A stretch of 64,000 bases of DNA from Monomorium pharaonis (taxonomy: Eukaryota; Arthropoda; Insecta; Hymenoptera; Formicidae), in NCBI RefSeq assembly GCF_013373865.1, contig NC_050473.1:23911662-23975661 (forward strand), given 5' to 3'. Every line of letters starts with the position of its first letter. The stretch's first letter is position 1. The translations under genes were made by a program, and so were the position numbers. The notes beneath the pieces are model-generated. The model was not told the origin of the DNA. It ran no database searches and was given only the letters and a program-made list of their open reading frames with translations. Positions 21,814-31,995 of the stretch are shown in pieces.

Positions 21814-22275
21814 TAAAATGAACATTTTGAACACTTGGAATTTTTATAATTTTTTTCTCTATTATGCATTTTGTTCAGAAAATTAAAGGACGCATATGCA
21901 TGAGAAGGTTTCTATGTAGTTGTGTACATTCGTACATGATTGATACCGAGGACGTTGACCGACTCCTCGACGCGACTCACGTCTGATCTTGCTTTGTTTG
22001 ACCCAATTTCTCTTGACGACGCTACAAACAGACAGTCAGATTTTCATTCATTCTTTCTGAGACGAGCGTCGGAGTAAGACGTTCATTGAGATTACAATAC
22101 ACACGTATTGTAAAGGTTTTCGTTACGTGCCACGTATCTCGTGCAAATTGGTTGCACATTCAAAGCATAGACTTACCACGGCCAAGTACACTGCATAATC
22201 AGTTCCTGCAGACCCTACGGGTTTCTGAAAGATAGAGTTCGAGTTCAATTCCTGCAGTCACCACGGCGAGCAGAA

Positions 22276-22369
22276 AGAGTGAGAGAGAGGGACATTCGAC
22301 CCTAAATTCTACGGCCTACCGAGAGAGTGAGAGAGAGGGACATTCGACCCTAAATTCTACGGCCTGCTA
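22276..22369. repeat. Tandem duplication of a 46-48 bp unit
   Basis: AGAGTGAGAGAGAGGGACAT followed by TCGACCCTAAATTCTACGGCC occurs twice in a row. It lies in a moderately GC-rich stretch (21950-22600) of unknown nature, possibly an LTR leader; no gene was recognised. Confidence 0.7.
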
Positions 22370-22649
22370 AGAGAGAGAGACCAGGAGATCGAGCTCCAGG
22401 TACACGGAACCTCTGTAGAGAGTTCTCAATTGAGTTCTTGAGAGAGATTTCATCCTGTTTCGGATTAGCACGACGGCTAACCGACAGGACAGAACTTAAC
22501 TCAGAGGTTCCCATTCAGCTGTACTATTCAGCAATTATTCAGAGACATTCTCATACCGTCGTAACTTTCGAACGTAATCTATTCAGATGCGTTCACATGT
22601 TGGCGTCACTATCAGACGTATTCAATCAACTGTTTAGAGACATTTTTTG

Positions 22650-23825
22650 ATAAATGTTAAACATGTATGAATTAAAAGTTTCAGTGTAACCTTCTTCTGC
22701 ATATGCGTTAATTACTTGAAACATTGCCAATTCATTTGAAATACTATTGATGTAAAAATCTAGAATCATTGTAATGTTCCATAATTCTCATTACGCTTAT
22801 CATTCTCAAATAATTTGATGATTCATTTGTAAATATTACGATTATAATATGATTGCATAAAGCTCATGGTATGGAATGCATGATTATTAATTTGACTAAC
22901 CGTTTAACGTTATTGTATGAATAATTTTATAATTTATTAACCCTAATAATTTCTGATTGTTGTGTATTCTTATATGTATTCTATTCTATATGTGTGTAAT
23001 TCCATATGTGTTATTTATTATATTTGTTATGAACGTCCGTCACTAACCGAATTGTCATAGACTAATCAGAATTTTCATAGATTATTCAGACTTGTCATAG
23101 ATTAATTTTTATATTCTGCCAAAATTATTTTAAAGTTATTAAATTCTTCTGCCACCTTTATTTGACTCTGTAATCATTTTCAACCGGCGTGCTTGTTTAT
23201 TAAACACATTTTAATTTTATAAAATTACATTTGATTAATAATTTTCATTGTAATTAAATTTTAATTTAGTTTTCTTAGTTTTAGAATATTTATATTTCAA
23301 TTATTGAGTTAGTATATACGTGTCATTGCTTTGAAAATTTTTTACAGTTTACAGTCGAAAAAGAACGTTGCTAAATTAACAAAAAATTAGGAAAAAAGTA
23401 ATAAGTTCCTTTTGACTATTGCAAAAAATTTTTTAAGCGACACATATTGCGTGTAAATAATTGAAACATATTTATTCTGAAATTACAAGAACTAATTAAA
23501 ATAAAATTAAAATTAAAATTATTCATACAATGTAATTAGAATAAAAAATACAAAAAAGAATAAAAATAATAAAAAATTCCAAAAATGTTCAAAATTAATA
23601 TTTAGCTGGTGTGTAAAACCTCGATAAAATAAAAAATGCAAACATTTTTAAAATGGTCATAATGTTAAAAGTTTCTTAAATTTTGATATTTTCAGAAAAT
23701 TTGTAAAATGTGTAAATTTGTAAATCTTTCAAGAAATATTGAACTTTGTTAATTTTGACATTTTTTTACATTGTACAATCTTTTAATTTTATATACATAT
23801 AAAATAATCTAAGTTTAAAGAGATT
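22650..23825. other. AT-rich, no feature seen
   Basis: Very AT-rich sequence with short A and T runs, many stops in all frames and no repeated motif beyond low complexity. Confidence 0.6.
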
Positions 23826-24275
23826 AATATACTTACAATACAGTACTTACAATAAGAGAACGGTCGGAGCTGTTTCTCACCGATTTTATTGGCCTTGGGT
23901 ATGTTGTAGAGCATCAAAAAAGAAAAAAAAACCGTATTTTTTATCAACTTATCTCGAGTTTTAGGAGTTGTTTTAACCCCTAGAAAAAAAAACAAAAATG
24001 AAAATTTGACATTTTTTAAAGAATTGAATACATCATTGCAAAGAGTATAAAATACTATAAAACTTTTGTATAAAACATTTTTTCATATACCTCATATTTT
24101 AGAAGATATTTGTTAAAAATAAAAAAATACATTTTTTATAGGCGTTAAAACAAAATCTCGAGATAAGTCGATAAAAATATACGGGTCTCTGAACTTTTTT
24201 GATGCTCTACATCATATCCAATGCCCATCAAAGTCGGTAAGAAATAGCCCTGACCGTTCTCTTGTTGGTTAAACG
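23826..24275. repeat. Foldback, arms about 23830-23990 and 24130-24272
   Basis: GAGAACGGTCGGAGCTGTTTC at the left is matched by the complement of the right arm (GACCGTTCTCTTG). GTAGAGCATCAAAAAAG is matched by TTTTTTGATGCTCTAC, and CTTATCTCGAG by CTCGAGATAAG. The arms have diverged by about 15-20 percent by eye. The centre contains TTTTGTATAAAACATTTTTT, a phrase shared with the 47.7-49.0 kb palindrome. Confidence 0.7.
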
Positions 24276-24433
24276 TACCTGTAAATAAGTATTATATTTA
24301 TTTTTATTTTGTATTTCTTTTTCGTTTTTAACACAAAGTAATATATATTCAATAAATAATTGAATTCAATTTAATAAACATAGTAGAAAAATAATTTGAT
24401 TTTTAACTCAGCTATTTCCCGTTTCGTCTTAAT

Positions 24434-24704
24434 AAAGATATTGTTGTGAGCGAGGCACTCACAACCGATAATATAATATAATATAGAATATTAAAATTAA
24501 AATATAAAAGATATTAAAATAGCTCGCCAAGGAAGACTCCTTATCGCGAGGTGTCAAGTAACATGCCTCGTGCGCTGCCGGCCGACCATCGCATCGGTCA
24601 ACGCACCGAGCATCGCATGGAATTTAGCGAAGTTCAGCTTAGCAACAACCATGCCACCGGAAATGCATATTTGCGTTTTGACAATTTTTGCTAAGCTCGC
24701 GAAT
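24434..24704 (+). mobile_element. LTR-like repeat family A, 5' part (left of the Polinton)
   Basis: It starts TGTTGTGAGCGAGGC and proceeds through an AT-rich block, GCGAGGTGTCAAGTAAC, CGGTCAACGCACCG and TTGCTAAGCTCGCGAAT, in the same order as the minus strand of 7420-8240. The Polinton interrupts it at GCGAAT (24699-24704). The remaining part resumes at 41616. Confidence 0.65.
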
Positions 24705-24814
24705 AGTAGTAGTACTATGAGAGTTCTAACCCAAACAATAGAATGGGGAGAGGGGGAGGGGGAGGGAGAAAGGTAATTACCTGTCAAATAAATTTCAAAT
24801 TTCTTTTGTTCTTA

Positions 24815-24985
24815 TTGTTCTTTATAACAATTGACCCTGTCATAAATTTCTTTTTATCTTTTGTTTATTGTTTCTGTGTAACAATTGACCCTGTCATAAA
24901 TTTTCTTTTGTTTATTGTTTCTTTTAAACAAATTACTCTGTCATAAATTTCAAAACTCTTTTGTTTATTGTTTTTCTAATAAATG
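24815..24985. repeat. Minisatellite in the left TIR, about 3 units
   Basis: Units of about 45-60 bp contain ACAATTGACCCTGTCATAAAT and TCTTTTGTTTATTGTTTCT. The right TIR holds a longer array of the same unit (41100-41500). Confidence 0.8.
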
Positions 24986-25456
24986 AGAAACTTGTCTCAA
25001 CATGTTTTCGAAAGTCCTTTGTGCTCACCACCACCACCGCCGCTCAGGTAAAGAGACTTTATTATTATTATTTCATATATGTAATGTAATTTTTATTTGA
25101 TTATTTATAATTTGAGTTAGATTACATATGCATATGTATTCTAATTTAAATTATAAATAATTAAATAATAAAAATTATATTACGTATATTCCACCCCAGT
25201 TAGAGTTTGCTTTCTTTTTCTCTCTTGCCCGCTATGGGACTGTGTCCGACCGTTTATGCGCGCAATCGGGCCTCACTCCCCACTACACTAATCGTGTAAG
25301 CAGCGCCCTTATCTTGGCTGCTAGCGAGCGCCGATATCAGGCTGCTAAATTTTATAACCATAAAATATTTAAATAAATAAAAATAAAATAAAATAAAATA
25401 ACATGCGGATACTGTAGTCTGCGTTTAATATTATACCTGAAAAATTCTTTTCAAAA

Positions 25457-25530
25457 GTCACGTGACTTTTCATTAGTCACGTGATTTTTCAATAGTCACG
25501 TGACTTTACAAATAAGTATATATAGTTAAA
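25457..25530 (+). promoter_or_regulatory. Three CACGTG boxes at 19-bp spacing upstream of a TATA box
   Basis: CACGTG occurs at 25459-25464, 25478-25483 and 25497-25502, each within AGTCACGTGA. A TATATATAG follows at about 25517-25525, some 125 nt before the ATG at 25649. CACGTG is the canonical E-box palindrome bound by bHLH factors in insects. The 19-bp period is close to two helical turns, so the sites lie on one face of the DNA. The right TIR has only one degenerate counterpart (CACATG near 40557). A polymerase promoter is inferred. Confidence 0.55.
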
Positions 25531-25811
25531 ACTCTTAGAGCATCTCTTAGACGTTTTCAAGTCTATTTCTGAGCAAGTTTATCCGAAGTCTGTGTGTGCA
25601 ATTAGTTTTCAAGTGCGATTTAGTAAAAGATATAGTTTTTCCGTAAAAATGGATAATTTTGAACGAACGGAACGCGAACTTTTGGAACAATCAAACGGAG
25701 TCGCTACGTTAGGTGAATTTTTCATGGTTACAAAGATGTGAGGAGTGCATCGAACAACTCGAGGAACGTAATCGTGTCAAGCGTCCTCGACTTGCTATCG
25801 GACTAAGACAA

Positions 25812-26752
25812 CCCAGACAGCACCAGATATCGTACGAATATTATACTCTCATACGTAATGTACTGTGATCATACCGAATATACGTAAAACATTCATATAA
25901 CGTCTCAGTAGAATGTCATTTTGATATATCCTCAAGATAAACTTAGAATATAGCGACTGAACTTCGCAACTCCTACTGAATATACTGAGATTATATCTAA
26001 TATACTCAAAACATCCGTAAAATATCCTATGATATATCTCATGTATATCTATCACATATTTCCAAAATATCCGCGTAATATCGAAAGTGAATCATGTCAA
26101 CGCTATCTATGATCTGTAACGTTACGCATTTTCGTCTGCCGTGTGATGCAGACACGTGGTGAAGTGTAGGGTGTGAACGTGCGAACACGAACTCACGGAC
26201 AACGTGGTTTTCTCAGGAATTACGCCCAGATAACTCTGGTATATATATAAGATATAATATAGTAACGTAAACTATAATAATATATATATATTGTATATAT
26301 ACATATATTATTTAGATTATAACCTACAATTATCTGAGCATAATTTCCCAAAGCACCCCAGCGTATTCAACATATATTACGCTTCATTTTTGCGATAGCT
26401 TCCTGATGTGCGAAATGATTAATTCCTCTTCTTATTTCTTCTTGCTAATTCTGTATGTTTAATTCCTTGTTCCTTATTCCTCTCATTATGCATGAGCCCA
26501 TATAATGCGAACATACTGTAGACATATTGTGAATATACTGAAGATATACTTTAGACATACGTATAACATTCTTGAGATATATTCGGTATATTCTCATAAA
26601 CTGCCAGCGAAATTCTATGGGATAAGGCAACGCGGACATAGTACGTTATATACTCGCCATATCACAGACGTATCTCTAATATTATACGAATATTGCAATA
26701 TACTTTCGCAATATCCTATTATCGTTCTCATAATCTACATGTGCTGTCTGGG
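25812..26752. mobile_element. Foldback element inserted in the polymerase N-terminus, ends CCCAGACAGCAC, TSD AA
   Basis: Left end CCCAGACAGCACCAG, right end GTGCTGTCTGGG, AA on both sides (25810-25811, 26753-26754). The interior is an array of diverged words such as GAATATACTGAGATATA and its complement. Removing the element and one AA restores a single open frame across the junction, which supports both the boundaries and a 2-bp duplication. It post-dates the Polinton insertion. Confidence 0.8.
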
Positions 26753-27704
26753 AATCTATGGTAGCGAGAATCGCTCGACTCGCGGGTGAAAAGGTGCGAT
26801 TGGAAAGACGTTTTATGCACGTTGGTGGTAACTACGCGAGCACTAGTGACGATACTAATAACGCAAGACTTGAGTGGCGCGAAATAGATACTGCGTTCGA
26901 GAGCCGTATCTTAACCGGTGCAGTGATTAACGTGCGTCACATTGAGCCTCGTCATTTTCTAGAAGATGCTAAAGACATTGTGCTAGAGCGAGTGCGGGAG
27001 ACAATAGACAAACATGGTAGTATAAAAGTGAACACCGCGTTCAATGGCGAATTTATAGCGGGAGATAAACGTGCCAACAAGAGTGTAAATACAAAAAATT
27101 ATACACTCTTTCAATTATCAGATTTAAATGAATGGTATGAGTTGTACGTTATCGAGCCTACGTTAGCGTTGCTCGAAGAATTTCAAGAACGCGATAGTGG
27201 GTGGGCGTTATCACGTATTTTAAATTTAACTATTAATATAAATAAATATAATTCTATGCGTGCGGGATGCCATTTTACATTACCACGGCCTATTATGCTG
27301 AAAAGAGCGGTAGTGAACGTGCAATCTGAAGACAATGCATGTTTCGCATGGTCAGTGGTCGCCGCTCTACATCCTGCAGAAAGACATAGTGATAGAGTGT
27401 CGTCGTACCCACATTATTCAACAGTTCTAAATTTTGGTGACATAGAGTTTCCAATCGCGCTGAAAGACATTAAAAAATTCGAGCGACTCAATAACAACAT
27501 TTCCATTAATGTGTACGGCGTCGAAGAGGATAGATTTGTCCCCCTGCGACTTTCCGATAACAAGAAGGAGAAACATGTAAACTTATTGTACATGCAAGAA
27601 CCGCACAACGATAACATAGGCCATTTCACATGGATAAAAAATTTGTCCTGCCTCGTGAGCTTGCAAGTGAGCAAACACAATGGAAAAGTATACATTTGTG
27701 ATCG

Positions 27705-27794
27705 GTAAGTAATAATTCTTTTATAAACATATTTATACATTTTTTTAAATAAAATAATAGTAAATTAAATATTTTTTTCTTTTATTATTCACAG
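27705..27794 (+). other. Spliceosomal intron in the polymerase gene, 90 nt
   Basis: Donor GTAAGT at 27705-27710, acceptor TTATTATTCACAG ending at 27794, AT-rich between. Splicing joins a split Arg codon and brings C-D-R into frame with C-L-H-Y-F, a block that is continuous in this polymerase family. Read through, the segment has stops. A typical short insect intron; splicing was not observed, only predicted. Confidence 0.75.
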
Positions 27795-30354
27795 ATGTCT
27801 ACATTACTTTCATTCCGAGGAAAAGTTAGAATCCTACACAGCGGACTGTAATCAGATGAACGACTGCGCAATTCTTTTACCGAGTGAAAAAGACAAGTGG
27901 TTGAAATTCCGTAACCCGACGAACAAGGAGCAACTTCCATTTGTTGTATACGCTAACTTGGAGTGTGTGCTGCAGAAGACGCAATCTAACATGGAGAAAG
28001 AATCAACATCATACAAATACCAACACCATCAGGTATTCAGCATTGGATACTATGTGCAATGCTCATTTGACGATACGTTATCCGTGTATAGATTTTGTCG
28101 CGATCCTGATTGCGTCACGTGGTTTACAAAACAGCTAGAAGAATTGTCACATAATGTTAAGACGCGTTTATCCGCTAATGTTCCCATGATTCCATTGTCA
28201 AAAGAACAGTGGGAGGCATACCGTAACGCGACGCGTTGTCATATATGTAATAATTTGTTCGCGCCGGATGATACGCGAGTGCGCGATCATTGCCATTTAA
28301 CCGGTAAATATCGTGGTCCTGCACATTCAAATTGCAACTTGAATTATAAAATTCATATTACATTCCAATAGTTTTCCACAATTTATCAGGTTATGATTCA
28401 CACTTTATAATAAAGGAAATAGCAACCGCGTTTGAAGGTGGAGTTAGTTTACTACCAATCACAAAAGAAAAGTATATTTTCTTTACCAAAACCGTTAAAG
28501 ATACCACCGAAGAAGATTTGCAAAAACATATCCAGCTAAGATTCATTGATTCATGTAGATTCCTTTACACTAGTCTTGATAAATTAGCGTCATATCTTAA
28601 TACTGATAAATTAAAAATTGTACGGTCAGAATTTTCAAATTTATCTAGCGAAGAATTTAGTTTATTAACGCGGAAGGATGTATTTCCTTATGAATATGTG
28701 GATTGCGCGGACAAGTTGCAAAACACGTGTTTACCGCCGCGCGAATCATTTTTCAGTAGCTTGACCGGTGATACGGTGTCCGAGAGCGATTACGCGCACG
28801 CTGAGAATGTCTGGAAGCGATTCTCTATTCAAAAGCTAGGTGAATACAGTGACTTATATTTAAAAACAGATGTTTTGTTATTAGCTGACATTTTTAAAAA
28901 TTTTCGTGACACATGTATTCAAAGTTATGGTCTCGATCCTGCACATTATTATACACTCCCCGGATATACGTGGGATGCTATGCTAAAATATACTAAAATT
29001 ACATTTGAACTACTCACAGACATTGACATGATATTGTTCATTGAGCGCGGTATACGTGAAGGTTTAAGTCAATGTTCAGGTAGATATGCACAAGCGAATA
29101 ATAAGTACATGCAGTCGTACGACTCATCTAAACCGTCGTCGTACCTGATGTACTTTGACGTCAATAATTTATACGGATGGGCAATGTGCCAACCTTTGCC
29201 TTACGCTAAATTTCAATGGGTTGAAGATATCTTAAATTTTAACGTGAACACAATTGCTCCGGATTTACCCACTGGTTACATTCTCGAGGTTGATCTTGAG
29301 TATCCTCAAAATCTTCACGACGCGCACGCCGATCTACCGTTCTGTCCGACGCACGACAAGCCGCCCGGTACGCGAGAAGAGAAATTGCTTGCAACTGTTT
29401 GCGATAAGAAGCGTTACATCATTCATTATCGCAACTTGCAACAGTGCATGCGTCATGGTCTCCGCGTAATACAAATACACCGCGTGTTAAAATTCGCACA
29501 ATCTCCATGGCTCCGCAAGTATATTGAATTAAACACACAATTCCGAACCCTTGCAAAAAATGATTTCGAAAAAAATTTATATAAACTTATGAATAATGCG
29601 GTATTCGGGAAAACTATGGAGAATGTGCGCAATCACGTTGACGTAAAACTGTTAACAAAATGGAACGGACGGTACGGCGCGGAGGCAATGATCGCAAAAC
29701 CTAATTTTCATAGTAGAAACGTATTTTCAGAGAACCTAATCACTATCGAACTGCGTAATCTCGAGGTGAAATTCAACAAGCCGATCTATGTAGGAATGTG
29801 TATACTCGACATTTCCAAAATCTGTTTGTATGAATTTCACCACGAGTACATGCTATCACTGTATCGCGATAAATGCAAAGTAATGTATACCGATACCGAC
29901 AGTCTCATATATCATGTCGAGTGTGAGAATATTTATGAAAATATGAAACGCGATATTGCAAGATTCGACACCAGCGATTATGCATACGGTATGCCTCTTG
30001 AAAATAAAAAAGTGCCGGGTCTGATGAAGGATGAGAACAACGGTGCGATAATGATCGAGTTTGTTGGACTCAGGGCGAAAATGTATGCAATGAGAGTGGA
30101 TGGGAAGAATGACACCAAAAAAGCTAAAGGTGTCAAGAGCAGCGTCGTCGCGCGAACTATAACATTCGATGATTATACACGCTGTCTCCGTGATGAAATC
30201 GAAATGACACGTCGTCAATCATGTATACGATCAAAGTTACACGAAGTATACACGATATTTGAAAAAAAAAATGAGCCCGTACGATGACAAACGATATCTC
30301 GTGCCGGATTCGATTGAGACATTGCCGTGGGGACATTGGCGGATACCTTTGTAA

Positions 30355-30723
30355 TATATTGTATTAAATACGTATTTCATATTTGTATATTTTATATCAT
30401 GTATTTTACATTTTACATGTATTTTTGTAGTTTTACATTTTATACTGTATATATTATACATTTTACACATATTTTATGTATTTTATATTTCTGCGTCTTT
30501 GTATTTTATATTTCTGCGTCTTTGTATTTTATATTTCACATATATTTTTATATATCTAAAACTCGTACGAAAAAAGATTTTTATACCTATTATATATTAA
30601 GGATAAGGAAGAAGGGATAATAAAGATACTCTTTGTTATATATCATAAAAATTTATTTGTATATTTTATACATTGTACTTTTGTATGTTTATAATAAATA
30701 AACGTTTTTTTTTTCTATATGAA
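30355..30723. other. AT-rich convergent intergenic region of polymerase and integrase
   Basis: It consists of short TATTTTATATTT and TTTACATTTTA words and a 24-bp unit (TTTCTGCGTCTTTGTATTTTA type) repeated near 30480-30536. AATAAA hexamers near 30692-30700 could serve the polymerase transcript. No gene is credible. Confidence 0.6.
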
Positions 30724-31671
30724 TCAAATGATATTGTCTTTGTGTATCCATGAATTGTGTGATCCATCGAATCCCAACCACTTTACGTAGACCTCGTCAC
30801 CCTTCCTGCGTAATATTTTTTCCACGAGAAATACATGCGGATGAGTCGTATGATGTAATTCGTACTCGTAGAACGCTCCAGATATAGATTTTCCGTGATA
30901 ATCCTCGAGCAAATAGGTTACGGGATTGGTATGCTGGACTTTAATGATTTTAAACACCTCAGTCGTCCAATTTGGTGTATAACCCTTTTCAAAGACAGTT
31001 TTGTACTTGCTTACGCGTACAGAGTCACCCACTTTAAATTTCGCTGGACCGGAAATCTTTATAGTGTTGTATACTGTAGCCAAGAGTCTTTCAGCTACCG
31101 CGGGCGTTACGTCAACGGGTCGCGTGCCAATTGTTCGATGCTTTCGGGTATTGTAAGTAGACACGAGACGTGGTAACATGTCAATCCATTTGTAATTACC
31201 GTTGAACGTAAATTGCTTCCACATGTCGTTTTTTTAGCGTGCGATTGAATCGCTCAACAACCGACGCTTTCATTACAGAGTACGTAGAATAATGATTAAT
31301 ATCGTGTTTTTTCAAGAGTTTCTGTACATGAACGTTGTAAAACTCCTTCCCCATATCGGTTTGCAAGTTTTTCGGATGTCTACTACTCTCTCGAATTATC
31401 TTGGCGTTAGCCGTCTCGCTTCCACCCTTGCTCTTGAGTGGTGGACCCACGCATACTTGCTCAACACATCGATGACAGTGAGTATGTAGTGATAGCCTTT
31501 GTTGAAACGCGAATACGAATGCATCTCAACGATAATCAGCCTGCCACAAGTCGTCATATCCTTGAACTATAACACGTCTTCGTGGAAAATTTCTTCTTGC
31601 TGGAGCATGCAGTTCCTCAACGAGTCGCAACCTCTCAGAACTAACGCGTCTATTGAATTTCAATGATTTCA
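30724..31671 (-). pseudogene. Integrase with C-terminal chromodomain, Polinton element 2
   Basis: It starts at 31671 and carries E-L-H-A-P-A-R-R-N-F-P-R-R. The catalytic acids lie in L-W-Q-A-D, L-Q-T-D-M-G-K-E-F and V-V-E-R-F-N-R-T-L-K. After the core come an SH3-like segment (P-N-W-T-T-E-V-F-K) and a chromodomain-like end (V-Y-V-K-W-L-G, H-N-S-W-I) before the stop at 30724. Three frame changes are visible: just after W-Q-A-D (about 31535), near 31435, and in a T run at about 31230 (an extra base on the coding-strand A run). All three acids persist. It would insert the element and make the 6-bp duplication; the chromodomain may steer it to marked chromatin (family knowledge). Confidence 0.88.
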
Positions 31672-31715
31672 TGTTTCACAAACTATCGATCAAGTAATAA
31701 CGCGCGCGATGAAAT

Positions 31716-31995
31716 TACACTATGATTTATTTCGTTCTTTTACGTTCTTTTACGTTCTTTCACGTTCTTTCACGTTCGTTTCACGTTCTTTCACGTTCTT
31801 TCACGTTTGTTTCACGTTCTTTCGCGTTCTTTTACGTGCTTTCACGTTCGTTTCACGTTCTTTCGCGTTCGTTTCACGTTCTTTTACGTTCTTTCACGTT
31901 CGTTTCACGTTCTTTCGCGTTCTTTTACGTTCTTTCACGTTCTTTCACGTTTGTTTCACGTTCTTTCACGTTGGTTTCACGTTCTTTCACGTTAA
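31716..31995. repeat. Tandem array of TTTCACGTTCT units between integrase and the conserved gene
   Basis: About 25 units of 10-12 bp, mostly TTCACGTTCT with TTTACGTTCT and TTTCACGTTCG variants. On the minus strand it reads as alternating V-K-E-R-E and T-N-V-K-E-R type peptides. It lies exactly where element 1 has its coiled-coil gene, so it may be the expanded remnant of a Lys/Glu-rich coiled coil or a replacement of it. The overlapping forward open frames are artefacts. Confidence 0.85.

Larger units (their letters stand above)
24705..25648 (+). repeat. Left terminal inverted repeat of Polinton element 2
   Basis: It matches the complement of 40417-41615 almost continuously, ending 1 nt before the polymerase start codon. 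It contains a GGGGAGGGGG purine run, a short minisatellite (24830-24960), an A/T-rich block, and close to the inner end three CACGTG boxes and a TATA box. Differences from the right TIR are mostly copy number of the minisatellite and of the CACGTG unit. Confidence 0.9.
25649..30354 (+). pseudogene. Protein-primed family B DNA polymerase of Polinton element 2, with one intron
   Basis: The gene starts at 25649, just inside the TIR. Domains in order: an N-terminal region with L-E-Q-S-N-G-V-A-T-L; a long segment (26758-27704) with N-V-Q-S-E-D-N-A-C-F-A-W; a Cys/His finger like endonuclease VII (C-H-I-C-N ... D-H-C-H-L-T, 28228-28330); exonuclease motifs I-III; then polymerase motif A (D-V-N-N-L-Y-G-W), B (K-L-M-N-N-A-V-F-G-K-T), C (Y-T-D-T-D-S) and K-x-Y. 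Exo I reads A-N-L-E, Asn at 27955-27957 replacing the expected catalytic Asp. Breaks: a frame change near 25728, the foldback insertion at 25812-26752, and single-base changes in A runs near 28350 and 30250. Intron at 27705-27794. Probable role: copying the element from protein-primed ends. Confidence 0.9.

Noticed and set aside
28285..28340. Free-standing HNH endonuclease gene
   Set aside because: The Cys/His finger is in frame with the polymerase exon on both sides and is a normal domain of this polymerase family.
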